24,893 bases of DNA from Deltaproteobacteria bacterium (GTDB lineage: Bacteria; Desulfobacterota; DSM-4660; Desulfatiglandales; Desulfatiglandaceae). The stretch lies in contig JABGPV010000040.1 in the NCBI GenBank assembly GCA_018644785.1, positions 1-24,893 on the forward strand. The letters are read 5' to 3'. This document shows positions 7,297 through 15,354 of this stretch, one piece after another; position 1 is the first letter of the stretch, and each line of letters starts with the position of its first letter. The position numbers were made by a program, and so were the translations under genes. The notes beneath the pieces were generated by a model, which worked only from the letters and a program-made list of their open reading frames with translations, made no database searches and was not told the DNA's origin.

Positions 7297-8558
7297 ACTC
7301 ATCAGAACAGAAACTCATGAGCACAGTGGAATCCCTGATCCCTGAGATTCTAGATTTCACGAGCCGACTGGTGGCTTGTCCCAGCACCCTCGGAAAAGAG
7401 GCGTCAGTGCTCGAAGTCATGGAAAATGAACTGGGCCGCCTCAGTCTTGATCCCTTTCGGGTTAAGATATCGCCGCAGGAACTGGCGGATCATCCTGGAT
7501 TCGCGCCGGTACCCTGGGATTATGAAGGCCGATACAATGTAACAGCAACACGGCCGGCCGACGCTGTGGGAGGGAAAAGCGCTCTCTTTAACGGCCACCT
7601 TGACGTGGTGAGCCCGGAACCCCTCAGCCGGTGGAAGCGGGACCCGTTCGATCCCTTTCAGAAAGACGGTTGGCTATACGGCCGCGGAGCCGGGGACATG
7701 AAGGCCGGGGTCGCGGCCATGACCTATGCCCTCCATGCCGTTGATAAGGCCGGAATGGGACTCCAAGCGCCGGTAACCATCGAGGCCGTCATCGAAGAGG
7801 AATGCAGCGGGAACGGTGCCCTGGCTTGTCGGAATGCCGGTATTGACGCGGAAGCGGTCCTCATCCCCGAACCTTTCGGCCCGACGATTCTCACCAGCCA
7901 GGTGGGCGTCGCCTGGTTCAAAGTTCTCTTGTCGGGTGTTCCCGTCCATGTCCTTGAAGCCGGGAGCGGGGTCAATGCCATTGAGAAATGCCATCCCCTG
8001 TTTCAGGCTCTCCGTGGTCTGGAAGAAGAGCTGAACCGTACAGTCCACCCCGCGTTCATTGGTCTTGAGCATCCCGTGAATCTCAACATCGGTATTATTA
8101 AGGGCGGAGACTGGCCGTCTACCGTGCCCGGAGAAGCGGAATTTCATTGCCGGATCGGTTTTTTCCCGGGGGTTTCCTATGAAAGCATCCATCAACAGGT
8201 GACGGAATGCATTCAGAACGCAGCCCGAAAAGATGATTGGCTGGCCCAAAACCCCCCGAAGCTCAATTTTTACGGCTTTCGCTCTGAAGGGCACACGGTT
8301 GATTCAAACCATCCCGTTTTCAGGACCTTGAGCGACTGTCAAATGTCCCTGTCCGAGCGGCCTGCCCAGGAATTCGTCTCAACCGCGACCACGGATTTAA
8401 GATCATTCGTGCATTTCGGAAAGGGCAATGCCACATGCTTCGGACCCATTGCCGAAAACATCCATGGCGATAACGAACGGGTTGACATCAACAGCGTCAT
8501 TCATACGGCCAAAGCCTATGCCCTATTTCTGGCACGTTGGTGCCATATTATTGACTGA
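7293..8558 (+). CDS. M20 family metallohydrolase (ArgE/DapE-type deacylase)
   Basis: This 421-residue amidohydrolase/peptidase of family M20 is expected to use two zinc ions to cleave an N-acyl or peptide bond. The metal and catalytic residues are in place: GHLDVV with His102 and Asp104 (101-106), RGAGDMKAG with bridging Asp135 (131-139), EEE at 168-170 (base and metal ligand), Glu193 in IPEP, and His391 in ENIHGDNERV. A dimerisation (lid) domain lies at about 200-310. The length and layout match the ArgE/DapE-like deacylases, but the gene is not in an arginine or lysine cluster, so a catabolic role is more likely. Its ATG overlaps the stop of the aminotransferase remnant. The liv transporter begins about 110 bases downstream. 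Confidence 0.88.
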   Translation: MNSSEQKLMSTVESLIPEILDFTSRLVACPSTLGKEASVLEVMENELGRLSLDPFRVKISPQELADHPGFAPVPWDYEGRYNVTATRPADAVGGKSALFNGHLDVVSPEPLSRWKRDPFDPFQKDGWLYGRGAGDMKAGVAAMTYALHAVDKAGMGLQAPVTIEAVIEEECSGNGALACRNAGIDAEAVLIPEPFGPTILTSQVGVAWFKVLLSGVPVHVLEAGSGVNAIEKCHPLFQALRGLEEELNRTVHPAFIGLEHPVNLNIGIIKGGDWPSTVPGEAEFHCRIGFFPGVSYESIHQQVTECIQNAARKDDWLAQNPPKLNFYGFRSEGHTVDSNHPVFRTLSDCQMSLSERPAQEFVSTATTDLRSFVHFGKGNATCFGPIAENIHGDNERVDINSVIHTAKAYALFLARWCHIID

Positions 8559-8583
8559 TTACGAAGATTCACCTGCGTTTTAA

Positions 8584-8637
8584 CCGGACTTCCATACCAT
8601 TTGGGTATAGCTCCGGCGATTGTCCGCCAATGGGCGG
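8584..8637 (+). promoter_or_regulatory. Two adjacent hairpins upstream of livK
   Basis: The first hairpin is CCGGA 8584-8588 with TCCGG 8612-8616, enclosing ATACC 8594-8598 with GGTAT 8604-8608. The second is CCGCC 8624-8628 with GGCGG 8633-8637 and a 4-base loop, followed by TTCT. They fill most of the gap between the M20 stop and the livK ribosome binding site. They may end the upstream transcript or form a structured livK leader. Confidence 0.4.
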
Positions 8638-8670
8638 TTCTCATTCAACAATTTTACAGGAGGAAGTAAC

Positions 8671-9900
8671 ATGAAAAAGAGTCGATTTTCAATTTTTTTA
8701 TTGGCCCTGGTTTTGTGCATTTCGCTTGGCACCGGTGGAACCGCCTTTGCAGCAGACACCATTAAAATTGGCATCCTGGGGCCGTTCACCGGTTCTTTGG
8801 CGTTTAATGCCGGTGAAATGAAAAAAGGCATGATGCTTGCGCTTGACGAGGTCAATGCAAAAGGCGGACTGTTTGGGAAAAAGGTTGAAATTGCATTTGC
8901 CGATACCGAGTGCAAACCGGATAAAGGACTTGCAGCGGTCAAAAAACTCGTCACCCGGGACAACGTCCTCGTGGTGGGCGGGGGATACTGCTCCAGCGTC
9001 AATATCGCCACCAGCGAATTTTGTCAGTTCGAGGAATGCCCTGTTGTGGTGGCCATTGCCATCAGCCCCACCATCACAAACCGAGGCTATGACTTCGTGT
9101 TCAGAACCAGTCCCAACAGCCCCATGTTCCTAAACGGCATCAACCTTTGGCTGGCCCAGGTGAAAAAGCCCAAAACCGTGGCATTTTTCATGGAAAATTC
9201 CGATTACGGACGTGACGGGCAGAAGATTTGGGAGGAGCAGTGCAAGAAGATCGGAGCCAAAGTTTTGGCAAATCTGTACTTCGAAATCGGCGGAACCGAT
9301 TTTACCTCGGCCATCAGCAAACTGAAGGATCTCAACCCGGATGTGGTGTTTAACATTGCGTCTACCACTGAAGCCGCTCTGATACAGAAACAGGCAAAGG
9401 AGCTGAACTACGCCACCCAATGGATCGGCGTGGGCGGACAGTTCACCCAGGCCTATTTTAAAATGACCGGTCCCATCAGCGAATACGCCATGGGGTCCTC
9501 CCTGGAACCCACCAAGGCCATGAAAGACCCGGTCACGGCAGCCTTTGTAAATGCTTTTCTGAAAAAATATCCGGGAAGCCGTCCCGGCATCTTTTCCAGC
9601 CAGGGTTATGACAACTTACAGGTCATTTTGGCGGCCGTCAAAAAGGCCGGGAAACCCACCGATGATCTAGCGAAAGATCGTCTGAAAATCCGCGACCAAT
9701 TGGCCAAGACAGACATGAAACTTTCCCAAGGGCTTATCAAGTTCGGAAAAGACGGCCAGGTTTACACCGTAATCCCCTCAGTGGTTCAGGTTCAGTTGGA
9801 TAAAGACTGCAAACCCGACACCCAGATTATCTTTCCTACCCAGCGTGCCGCCGCCAAATATGAAGCGCCGAAGCCCTGGTCGGAAAGAAAGTGTAAATAG
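8671..9900 (+). CDS. livK: Branched-chain amino acid/amide-type ABC transporter substrate-binding protein
   Basis: This 409-residue periplasmic binding protein belongs to the LivK-like family (PF13458, type I periplasmic fold). The signal peptide is MKKSRFSIFLLALVLCISLG with likely cleavage after AFA (residue 27). The mature start TIKIGILGPFTGSLA, then MKKGMMLALDEVNAKGG and a VGGGYCSSVNIA loop, is typical of the family. The later NSDYGRDGQKIWEEQCKKIG and TDFTSAISKLKDLNPDVVF segments form the second lobe. The start at 8671 is fixed by an AGGAGG eight bases upstream, and the longer frame from 8620 would bury the signal sequence. It is the first gene of a full liv operon. The ligand is not readable: members bind leucine-type amino acids, amides, urea or aromatic acids. 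Confidence 0.92.
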   Translation: MKKSRFSIFLLALVLCISLGTGGTAFAADTIKIGILGPFTGSLAFNAGEMKKGMMLALDEVNAKGGLFGKKVEIAFADTECKPDKGLAAVKKLVTRDNVLVVGGGYCSSVNIATSEFCQFEECPVVVAIAISPTITNRGYDFVFRTSPNSPMFLNGINLWLAQVKKPKTVAFFMENSDYGRDGQKIWEEQCKKIGAKVLANLYFEIGGTDFTSAISKLKDLNPDVVFNIASTTEAALIQKQAKELNYATQWIGVGGQFTQAYFKMTGPISEYAMGSSLEPTKAMKDPVTAAFVNAFLKKYPGSRPGIFSSQGYDNLQVILAAVKKAGKPTDDLAKDRLKIRDQLAKTDMKLSQGLIKFGKDGQVYTVIPSVVQVQLDKDCKPDTQIIFPTQRAAAKYEAPKPWSERKCK

Positions 9901-9925
9901 CAGCAACTGTTTGATACGTAAGATT

Positions 9926-10000
9926 TCAGGCCCGCGAAGCTTCGTTTTTCTGCCCCGGAACAGTGACATTGCGCATGAGACGTGGCTTCGCGATACCTGA
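9926..10000 (+). repeat. Long imperfect inverted repeat between livK and livH
   Basis: TCAGG at 9926-9930 plus CGCGAAGC at 9933-9940 pair with GCTTCGCG at 9985-9992 plus CCTGA at 9996-10000. This gives a 13-bp stem with a small internal loop and a 44-base apical loop. It lies wholly in the 140-base spacer between livK and livH. It may act in partial termination or in differential expression of the abundant binding protein. Confidence 0.5.
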
Positions 10001-10040
10001 ATATCCCGGCACTGACCTCTGGATAAAGTATGGACGGAAT

Positions 10041-10922
10041 ATGGAATCCTTATTTTTACAGCAAGTTTTAAACGGCCTGATTATCGGCAGCCTCTACAGT
10101 CTGGTCGCCGTTGGGTTGACCATGATTTTCGGGGTCATGAAGATCAGCAATTTCGCCCAGGGCGATTTTTGCATGATGGGGGCCTATGTGGCGCTTTTCA
10201 TCACGGCGTGGTTTCCGGGCTGGATGGGGTGGGTCGGTTCGGTCCTGGCCGCAGCAGCCGTAGTAGGCCTCTTAGGCATCGTTACGGAACGGCTGATTTT
10301 CCGGCCGCTCCTGACGCGCTGGACCGACATCGACATTATCATGGTCTCCATCGGATTGTTCATATTGCTGGAAAATCTGGCCCAGTTGCTGTTCGGAGCA
10401 ACCCCCCGCATGATCCCCGACCCTTTCGGCAGCGCAACGGTCCGAATGGGTCCTGTCTCCACCAGCGTCCTAAGGATCTTCTGCTTTGGGTTTTCCATTG
10501 TAACCATCGCCATTCTACAACTCTTCCTCAACAGAAGCAAAATGGGGGTGGCCATTCGGGCCACAAGCCAGAACCGTTTTGCAGCCCAACTCATGGGGAT
10601 TGATATCAATCTGGTGTACCTCCTGACCTTTGCCATTGGTACGGCCCTGGCAGGCATCGGCGGCGTACTGTACGGAACCCTCTTTGCGGTCTATCCGCTC
10701 ATGGGCGCCATGCCCACCCTGAAAGCCTTTGTGGTGACAATTCTGGGGGGAATGGGCAGCATCCGGGGCGCCATATTCGGCGCCTTTATTCTCGGCGTGG
10801 CCGAGACCCTGGGCGGCAACTATATTGCCATGGGATATAAGGATGCCATCGGGTTTGCCATTATCATACTCGTACTGCTTATTCGTCCGGCAGGCCTATT
10901 TGGTGATAAGGAGGCGGCATGA
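10041..10922 (+). CDS. livH: Liv-type ABC transporter permease, LivH
   Basis: This 293-residue inner-membrane permease (PF02653) has about eight helices. The N-terminus FLQQVLNGLIIGSLYSLVAVGLTM is the standard family start and is the reason for choosing ATG 10041. A GTG at 9963 would add 26 non-hydrophobic residues. Other signatures are the KISNFAQGDFCMMGAY loop (about 34-49), the cytoplasmic ATSQNRFAAQLMGID segment that contacts the ATPases (about 174-188), and the GGMGSIRGAIFGA stretch near 244-256. The ribosome binding site is weak (ACGGA). The stop overlaps the livM start by 4 bases (ATGA), so the two permeases are translationally coupled. Confidence 0.94.
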   Translation: MESLFLQQVLNGLIIGSLYSLVAVGLTMIFGVMKISNFAQGDFCMMGAYVALFITAWFPGWMGWVGSVLAAAAVVGLLGIVTERLIFRPLLTRWTDIDIIMVSIGLFILLENLAQLLFGATPRMIPDPFGSATVRMGPVSTSVLRIFCFGFSIVTIAILQLFLNRSKMGVAIRATSQNRFAAQLMGIDINLVYLLTFAIGTALAGIGGVLYGTLFAVYPLMGAMPTLKAFVVTILGGMGSIRGAIFGAFILGVAETLGGNYIAMGYKDAIGFAIIILVLLIRPAGLFGDKEAA

Positions 10923-11926
10923 GCGATAATACCAAAAAATGGCTGTGCCGATTTACCATACTGGTGGCATTAATTTTTCTACCACAGGTCATCAGGGACC
11001 GTTATTTCATGCACATTGTGGTGATTTCAGGCATCTTCATGATCCTCTGCATGAGCTGGAACCTGTTGGCGGGATATACGGGACTCCTTAATCTGGGACA
11101 TGCCGCGTTCTACGGCATCGGCGCGTACACCAGCGCGCTTCTGGCCATGAAGTTGGGAATCTCCCCCTGGTTCGGACTTTTTGCAGGCGGATTGGTTGCG
11201 GCCTTCTTCGGATTTCTCCTGGGGATCCCTTCTTTAAGACTGTCAGGCCCCTATCTTGCCATTACCACCATCGGTTTTGCGGAGATCCTGCGCATCGTGG
11301 CCGTCAACTGGGTGGACCTGACCCGGGGTTCACTGGGCCTCAGCGGCGTACCGCTCCTTACCCCCATCAGATTGGGAGATTGGTCATTTAAGTTCTACCT
11401 GGAAAAGGACTACTATTATGTGGTTCTGGCCGCTGTGATCATCACCTTTTTCTGCATACGGCGGCTTACCCAATCTCAATTCGGGGTGAGTTTGCAGGCC
11501 TTGCGTGACGACGAACCGGGGGCCCGGAGTATCGGCATCAGAAGCACCGGATACAAACTGGCGGTTTTCACGGTCAGTGCTTTTTTCGCCGGATTCGCAG
11601 GTGCGCTGTTCGCCCATTTCATCCGTCTCGTGAGCCCCGAAGCCATGGCCCTGCATACCACCTTCGATATTCTGACCATGACCATGATAGGAGGCCTGGG
11701 AACCATTGCCGGCCCTATCCTGGGGGCGGTGACGCTCACTTTCTTTTCTGAATGGCTGCGCTACCTGGAAGAAGTGATCAAAGTCGATATCCGGCTGGTG
11801 GTTTATGGTTTCATGTTGATCTTAACCATCTTGTTCATGCGCGAGGGGTTGGCCGGGGTTCTACGGCGGCTGATAGAACGTTTCAGTGGCGATCGCCCGG
11901 TCTCGAAAGGAGGAGATAAAACATGA
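10919..11926 (+). CDS. livM: Liv-type ABC transporter permease, LivM
   Basis: This 335-residue inner-membrane permease pairs with LivH. Family motifs are visible: WNLLAGYTGLLNLGHAAFYG (about 49-68), GIPSLRLSGPYLAITTIGFAEI (starting near 102), the LTRGSLGLSGVPLL loop (about 133-146), ALRDDEPGARSIGI in the cytoplasmic coupling helix (about 194-207), and GGLGTIAGPILGA near 257-269. The length is normal. It starts on the ATGA shared with the livH stop and ends on an ATGA shared with the livG start, so the three genes are translated in a coupled chain. Confidence 0.95.
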   Translation: MSDNTKKWLCRFTILVALIFLPQVIRDRYFMHIVVISGIFMILCMSWNLLAGYTGLLNLGHAAFYGIGAYTSALLAMKLGISPWFGLFAGGLVAAFFGFLLGIPSLRLSGPYLAITTIGFAEILRIVAVNWVDLTRGSLGLSGVPLLTPIRLGDWSFKFYLEKDYYYVVLAAVIITFFCIRRLTQSQFGVSLQALRDDEPGARSIGIRSTGYKLAVFTVSAFFAGFAGALFAHFIRLVSPEAMALHTTFDILTMTMIGGLGTIAGPILGAVTLTFFSEWLRYLEEVIKVDIRLVVYGFMLILTILFMREGLAGVLRRLIERFSGDRPVSKGGDKT

Positions 11927-12711
11927 GTGAAATCCTTCGCACGGAAAAGCTGACAAAAAACTTTGGCGGGCTTTGTGCGGTCAAAGACGTGAGTTTCAGC
12001 ATCAAAGAGGGCAATATCATGGGGCTCATCGGCCCCAACGGGGCCGGGAAAACAACGCTGATCAACCTCATCTCGGGGGCATTTTCGCCCAGTTCCGGCA
12101 GGATCGTCTTTGACGATAGAGACATCTCACGATGCAAAGCCTACACCACCAATAATATGGGCATCGCCCGCACATTCCAGATCGTGCGCATCTTCAGTCA
12201 GCTCACTGCCCGGGAAAACATTCTGGCCGCTCTGGTGGACCGGCGAAGGAATGGTCCATGGAAGCTCATGGGAAAAGCCATATTCAGCAAGTCCTCCGCG
12301 TTGACCGACAATAAAGAGGCTGTCCGGGAAGCGGACAGGCTTCTCGACTTCGTAGGGATCAACCAGTATGGGGACGAACAAGCGGGGAGCTTGCCCTACG
12401 CCCTCTCCAAGCGTCTGGAAATTGCCCGGGCCATGGCAACACGGCCCAGACTTCTCCTCCTGGACGAACCCAGTTCCGGGCTCAATCCCGCTGAGCTGGT
12501 GGACCAGATCGAACTCATCAAACAGATCAACCGACAGGGGATCACCATTCTCATCATAGAACATGTGATGAAAGTCATTATGGACATCTCCCACCGACTC
12601 ATCGTTCTTCACTACGGGGAAAAGATCGCTGAAGGTGATCCCATGAAAGTCTATACGGACCCACAAGTGGTTGAAGCATATTTAGGAGATGATACCGATG
12701 CTGCGCATTGA
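11923..12711 (+). CDS. livG: Liv-type ABC transporter ATPase, LivG
   Basis: This 262-residue cytoplasmic ATPase (PF00005 with the BCA_ABC_TP C-terminal extension) powers the LivHM permease. Walker A is GPNGAGKTT (37-45), Walker B is LLLLDEPSSGLNP, and the switch histidine is in LIIEHVM. The conserved NMGIARTFQIVRIF segment typical of LivG is present. The C-loop reads LPYALSKRLEIARA rather than the standard LSGGQ. Degenerate C-loops are usual in LivG. AGGAGG is present before the ATG, which also overlaps livM by 4 bases. Confidence 0.95.
   Translation: MSEILRTEKLTKNFGGLCAVKDVSFSIKEGNIMGLIGPNGAGKTTLINLISGAFSPSSGRIVFDDRDISRCKAYTTNNMGIARTFQIVRIFSQLTARENILAALVDRRRNGPWKLMGKAIFSKSSALTDNKEAVREADRLLDFVGINQYGDEQAGSLPYALSKRLEIARAMATRPRLLLLDEPSSGLNPAELVDQIELIKQINRQGITILIIEHVMKVIMDISHRLIVLHYGEKIAEGDPMKVYTDPQVVEAYLGDDTDAAH
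12684..12688 (+). promoter_or_regulatory. Ribosome binding site that decides the livF start
   Basis: AGGAG touches an ATG at 12689 but is 9 bases before the in-frame ATG at 12698. The usual family N-terminus (MLRIENLEVAYG) begins at the second. Confidence 0.55.
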
Positions 12712-13405
12712 AAACCTGGAAGTGGCTTACGGCAAAGCCGTGGCGCTCCATGATGTATCCATGCAGGTAAATGACGGCGAACTGGTCGCCTTACTGGGAT
12801 CCAACGGAGCGGGTAAATCGACACTGCTCAAAACCATTTCCGGCGTTATCCAGCCCCGGAGCGGAAGTATTCTGTGGAACGACCAGGAGATTCACACCCT
12901 GCCCTCCCATAAAATCGTGGCCTTGGGAATCGTCCAGGTCCCTGAAGGACGCGCCGTTTTCCCAGAGCTCACCGTGAGCGAAAACCTTCGCATGGGTTCA
13001 TTCGCCCGCAAAGACGACACCGCGGTCACGGGCGATATGAAACTTGTCTTCGACCTTTTTCCCCGTCTCAAGGAACGCCGCAGGCAGAATGCCGGCACCC
13101 TGTCCGGCGGCGAGGCCCAGATGCTTGCCATCGCTCGCGGCCTGCTCTCGGCACCTGAACTTCTTATGCTCGACGAACCGAGCCTGGGGATTGCTCCGGT
13201 CATCAGAGATAATATTTTCAAGGTGATAACTCAGGTTTTTGAAGAGCGGCGCATCACCATCCTCCTGGTTGAGCAAAACGCAAAGCTGGCGTTGAACATG
13301 AGTTCACGCGGATATATTCTGGAAAATGGGAAAGTATCCCTGGAAGGAAAGGGATCGGAATTGATCGACAATGATTATGTGAAAAGGGCATATTTAGGAT
13401 ATTGA
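12698..13405 (+). CDS. livF: Liv-type ABC transporter ATPase, LivF
   Basis: This 235-residue partner ATPase of LivG has Walker A GSNGAGKST (34-42), the LivF marker VQVPEGRAVFPELTVSENL, a canonical C-loop LSGGEAQMLAIAR, Walker B LLMLDEPSLGIAP and switch His replaced by Gln in LLVEQNA, as is usual for LivF. The start at 12698 is chosen from the ribosome binding site. An in-frame ATG at 12689 would add three residues. It overlaps livG by 14 bases, and the second M20 gene begins 4 bases after its stop, so that hydrolase is almost certainly co-transcribed. Confidence 0.95.
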   Translation: MLRIENLEVAYGKAVALHDVSMQVNDGELVALLGSNGAGKSTLLKTISGVIQPRSGSILWNDQEIHTLPSHKIVALGIVQVPEGRAVFPELTVSENLRMGSFARKDDTAVTGDMKLVFDLFPRLKERRRQNAGTLSGGEAQMLAIARGLLSAPELLMLDEPSLGIAPVIRDNIFKVITQVFEERRITILLVEQNAKLALNMSSRGYILENGKVSLEGKGSELIDNDYVKRAYLGY

Positions 13406-13409
13406 CGAA

Positions 13410-14582
13410 ATGATAAACAAATGTTCTTTCAAAATCGACGAAGATGGGCTCATCGACTTCACCCGGAAGCTGATCCAGACGCCGAGTTTGAGCATGCAGG
13501 AAGAAAATGTGGCAAACCTCGTGGCGGATAAAATGCGGGAGATCGGTTTTGATGAAGTTGCAATTGATCCCATTCACAATGTGACAGGCACCCTTTATGG
13601 TGATGATCCCCAACCGGAACTGATCTTTAACGGCCACATGGACCATGTCCCTCCCGGTGACATGCCCGAACCTTATTCCGGGAAAATAGCGGATGGTTCA
13701 AAATACGGGGTTAAGAGCCGGGTGATCGAAGGACGGGGTGCCTGTGATATGAAAGGCGCTTTGGCATCCATGATCTATGGCGCAAAAGCCCTTAAAGACA
13801 GCGGGGTTCGGCTCAAAAAGACCTTTGTCATGACAGCGGTCGTCCGGGAAGAGATGGCCAAAGGCGAAGGGATTTTGAGGCTCCTTGAACAGAGTGGCTT
13901 AAAAGGAAGGATGGCCGTCAGCGGAGAAGCCACCCGCCTTCAAACCCATCTGGGTCACCGGGGAAAACTTGAATTTACACTGGGTGTTAAGGGGAAGACC
14001 GCTCACGCCAGTAACCCGTCCCGCGGCGTCAATGCCATTTACAAAATGTGCGATTTCATAGGGGACATGCGTGAGCATTATCAATTACCTTCTCACCCCT
14101 TGCTCGGGGATTGCACCTTTACGGTCATTGATATTGTATCCGGCCCCGGAAGGCTGGGGCCCATTACTCCAGACTGGTGCGAAATAGCGTTGGACAGGCG
14201 GTATCTCCCTGAAGAAACAGCCGCTTCCGTTAAACGGGAGCTGGAAGCGCTCATTGACGACCGCAAAAAAGTGGACCCGGAATTCAAAGCAACCGTGGAA
14301 CTGGTGAAAGACTTCCCCCCTCTTTATTGCTCTCCGGGCGAACCCATTGTCCAAATCACCCAAGAGGCGACAAAGACCGTTCTTGGAGATGAAGGGGATG
14401 TATCCACATGGAAATTCGGGGTGGACGGCACGTTTATTCAGCGGGCCGGCATCCCTTGTGCCGGTTTCGGACCCGGCGATGAGCGTTTTGCTCATACACC
14501 TGAAGACCATGTCCCCATCGCTGATTTAATCGCCTCTTGTGAAGTGTATGCGGAAATTATCCGAAAGGCATGCTGCTCCTGA
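13410..14582 (+). CDS. M20 family metallohydrolase (YgeY/ArgE-like)
   Basis: This 390-residue dinuclear-zinc hydrolase has GHMDHV with His76 and Asp78 (75-80), GRGACDMKG with bridging Asp113 (108-115), EE at 147-148, Glu173 in SGEATRL, and His362 in FAHTPEDHVP. The segment HLGHRGKLEFTLGVKGKTAHAS (from about 180) with SRGVNAIYKM resembles the YgeY group of M20 hydrolases, as does the short lid domain. It follows livF after only 4 bases, so it probably acts on the compound imported by the Liv transporter, cleaving an N-acyl, carbamoyl or peptide bond (inference). It differs clearly from the M20 enzyme at 7293-8558 and is not a recent duplicate. Confidence 0.88.
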   Translation: MINKCSFKIDEDGLIDFTRKLIQTPSLSMQEENVANLVADKMREIGFDEVAIDPIHNVTGTLYGDDPQPELIFNGHMDHVPPGDMPEPYSGKIADGSKYGVKSRVIEGRGACDMKGALASMIYGAKALKDSGVRLKKTFVMTAVVREEMAKGEGILRLLEQSGLKGRMAVSGEATRLQTHLGHRGKLEFTLGVKGKTAHASNPSRGVNAIYKMCDFIGDMREHYQLPSHPLLGDCTFTVIDIVSGPGRLGPITPDWCEIALDRRYLPEETAASVKRELEALIDDRKKVDPEFKATVELVKDFPPLYCSPGEPIVQITQEATKTVLGDEGDVSTWKFGVDGTFIQRAGIPCAGFGPGDERFAHTPEDHVPIADLIASCEVYAEIIRKACCS

Positions 14583-14642
14583 AGGCAAACGATTGCATGA
14601 GCCCCTGTTTTTGACGATTATCCCAGAAGGAGTACAGAACCT

Positions 14643-15296
14643 ATGACACAAGCATCTGAACTCGCCCTCACCAACCTGAGAGATCTGTCCACGCTGAAGT
14701 GGTACATCATCCCTTTGCTGTCCATTGTTTTGTACATTTATGCCAAGGAAATCAAAGAAGCACGTTCCTCGGGCAACTGGAATGCCATCTATGCTGCCTT
14801 GACACTTTTCGGCATGGATTTTATCAATGAGACCTGGAATGGTTGGGTCTTGCATTTCACCCAGCGGTCCGCCTGCTGGACCGCCCCCGGAGAAACCGCC
14901 CTTCGAACCATGGTGGGCTGGAACATTGAAATCATGTTCATGTTCGCCATCGCCGGCTTCATTTATTACCATACCCTGTCGGAGGATCCTGCTGAGAAAA
15001 TAATGGGAATCCCCAACCGGTGGTTCTGGGCCATCGCCTATTCGGCCTTCTGCGTGTTCGTTGAATGCGGCCTCAATATGGGCGGACTTCTCATATGGGA
15101 ATACCCCTGGTGGAACCGGTCTTTTGCTGGAATCTGGCTGATTTTCTTTTTCGGCTATTTTCACTTTTACGTGGCCATCATCTTCGTCCTCTGGCTGAAA
15201 TCCCACAAAGCCAGGATTTTCGTGGTGGCATGCCTTTATCTCACCGCCGCCATCGCCAATATTGTGTGCCTGGGATTTCTGGGGTGGGTTTACTGA
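14643..15296 (+). CDS. Unrecognised six-helix membrane protein
   Basis: This is a 217-residue integral membrane protein that I cannot assign to a named family. Hydrophobic segments lie at about 20-34, 47-70, 93-110, 127-150, 160-185 and 190-214. Many polar or charged residues fall inside or at the edge of helices: DFINETWNGWVLHF (59-72), GWNIEIMF (92-99), FVECGLN (139-145), WEYPWWN (152-158) and GYFHFY (171-176). This is a pattern seen in membrane enzymes or cofactor-binding proteins rather than in simple channels. AAGGAG lies at 14627-14632, about ten bases ahead of the ATG, so translation looks real. It is the last gene of the plus-strand block, 60 bases after the M20 hydrolase, and may be co-transcribed with it. 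Function unknown. Confidence 0.8.
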   Translation: MTQASELALTNLRDLSTLKWYIIPLLSIVLYIYAKEIKEARSSGNWNAIYAALTLFGMDFINETWNGWVLHFTQRSACWTAPGETALRTMVGWNIEIMFMFAIAGFIYYHTLSEDPAEKIMGIPNRWFWAIAYSAFCVFVECGLNMGGLLIWEYPWWNRSFAGIWLIFFFGYFHFYVAIIFVLWLKSHKARIFVVACLYLTAAIANIVCLGFLGWVY

Positions 15297-15319
15297 GAAC
15301 GGTGGAACAGGGATATATA

Positions 15320-15345
15320 CGTTCCCACGCGGGAGAGTGGGAACG
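15320..15345. repeat. REP-like palindrome between convergent genes
   Basis: CGTTCCCAC at 15320-15328 pairs perfectly with GTGGGAACG at 15337-15345, a 9-bp stem with an 8-base loop. It sits between the ends of the membrane protein gene (15296) and purF (15355). It may serve as a bidirectional transcript end, although no T-tract follows on either strand. Similar GTTCCCACGC palindromes are, from memory, frequent scattered repeats in proteobacterial genomes. Confidence 0.55.
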
Positions 15346-15354
15346 CGAGAGGAC

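Noticed and set aside
9935..9949. CGAAGCTTCG followed by TTTTT as an intrinsic terminator after livK
   Set aside because: The palindrome has no loop and cannot fold alone. The CGCGAAGC arm pairs better with GCTTCGCG at 9985-9992.
12368..12450. Non-canonical LivG C-loop (ALSKR) as a sign of an inactive ATPase
   Set aside because: LivG proteins commonly have degenerate C-loops, while Walker A, Walker B and the switch histidine are intact.
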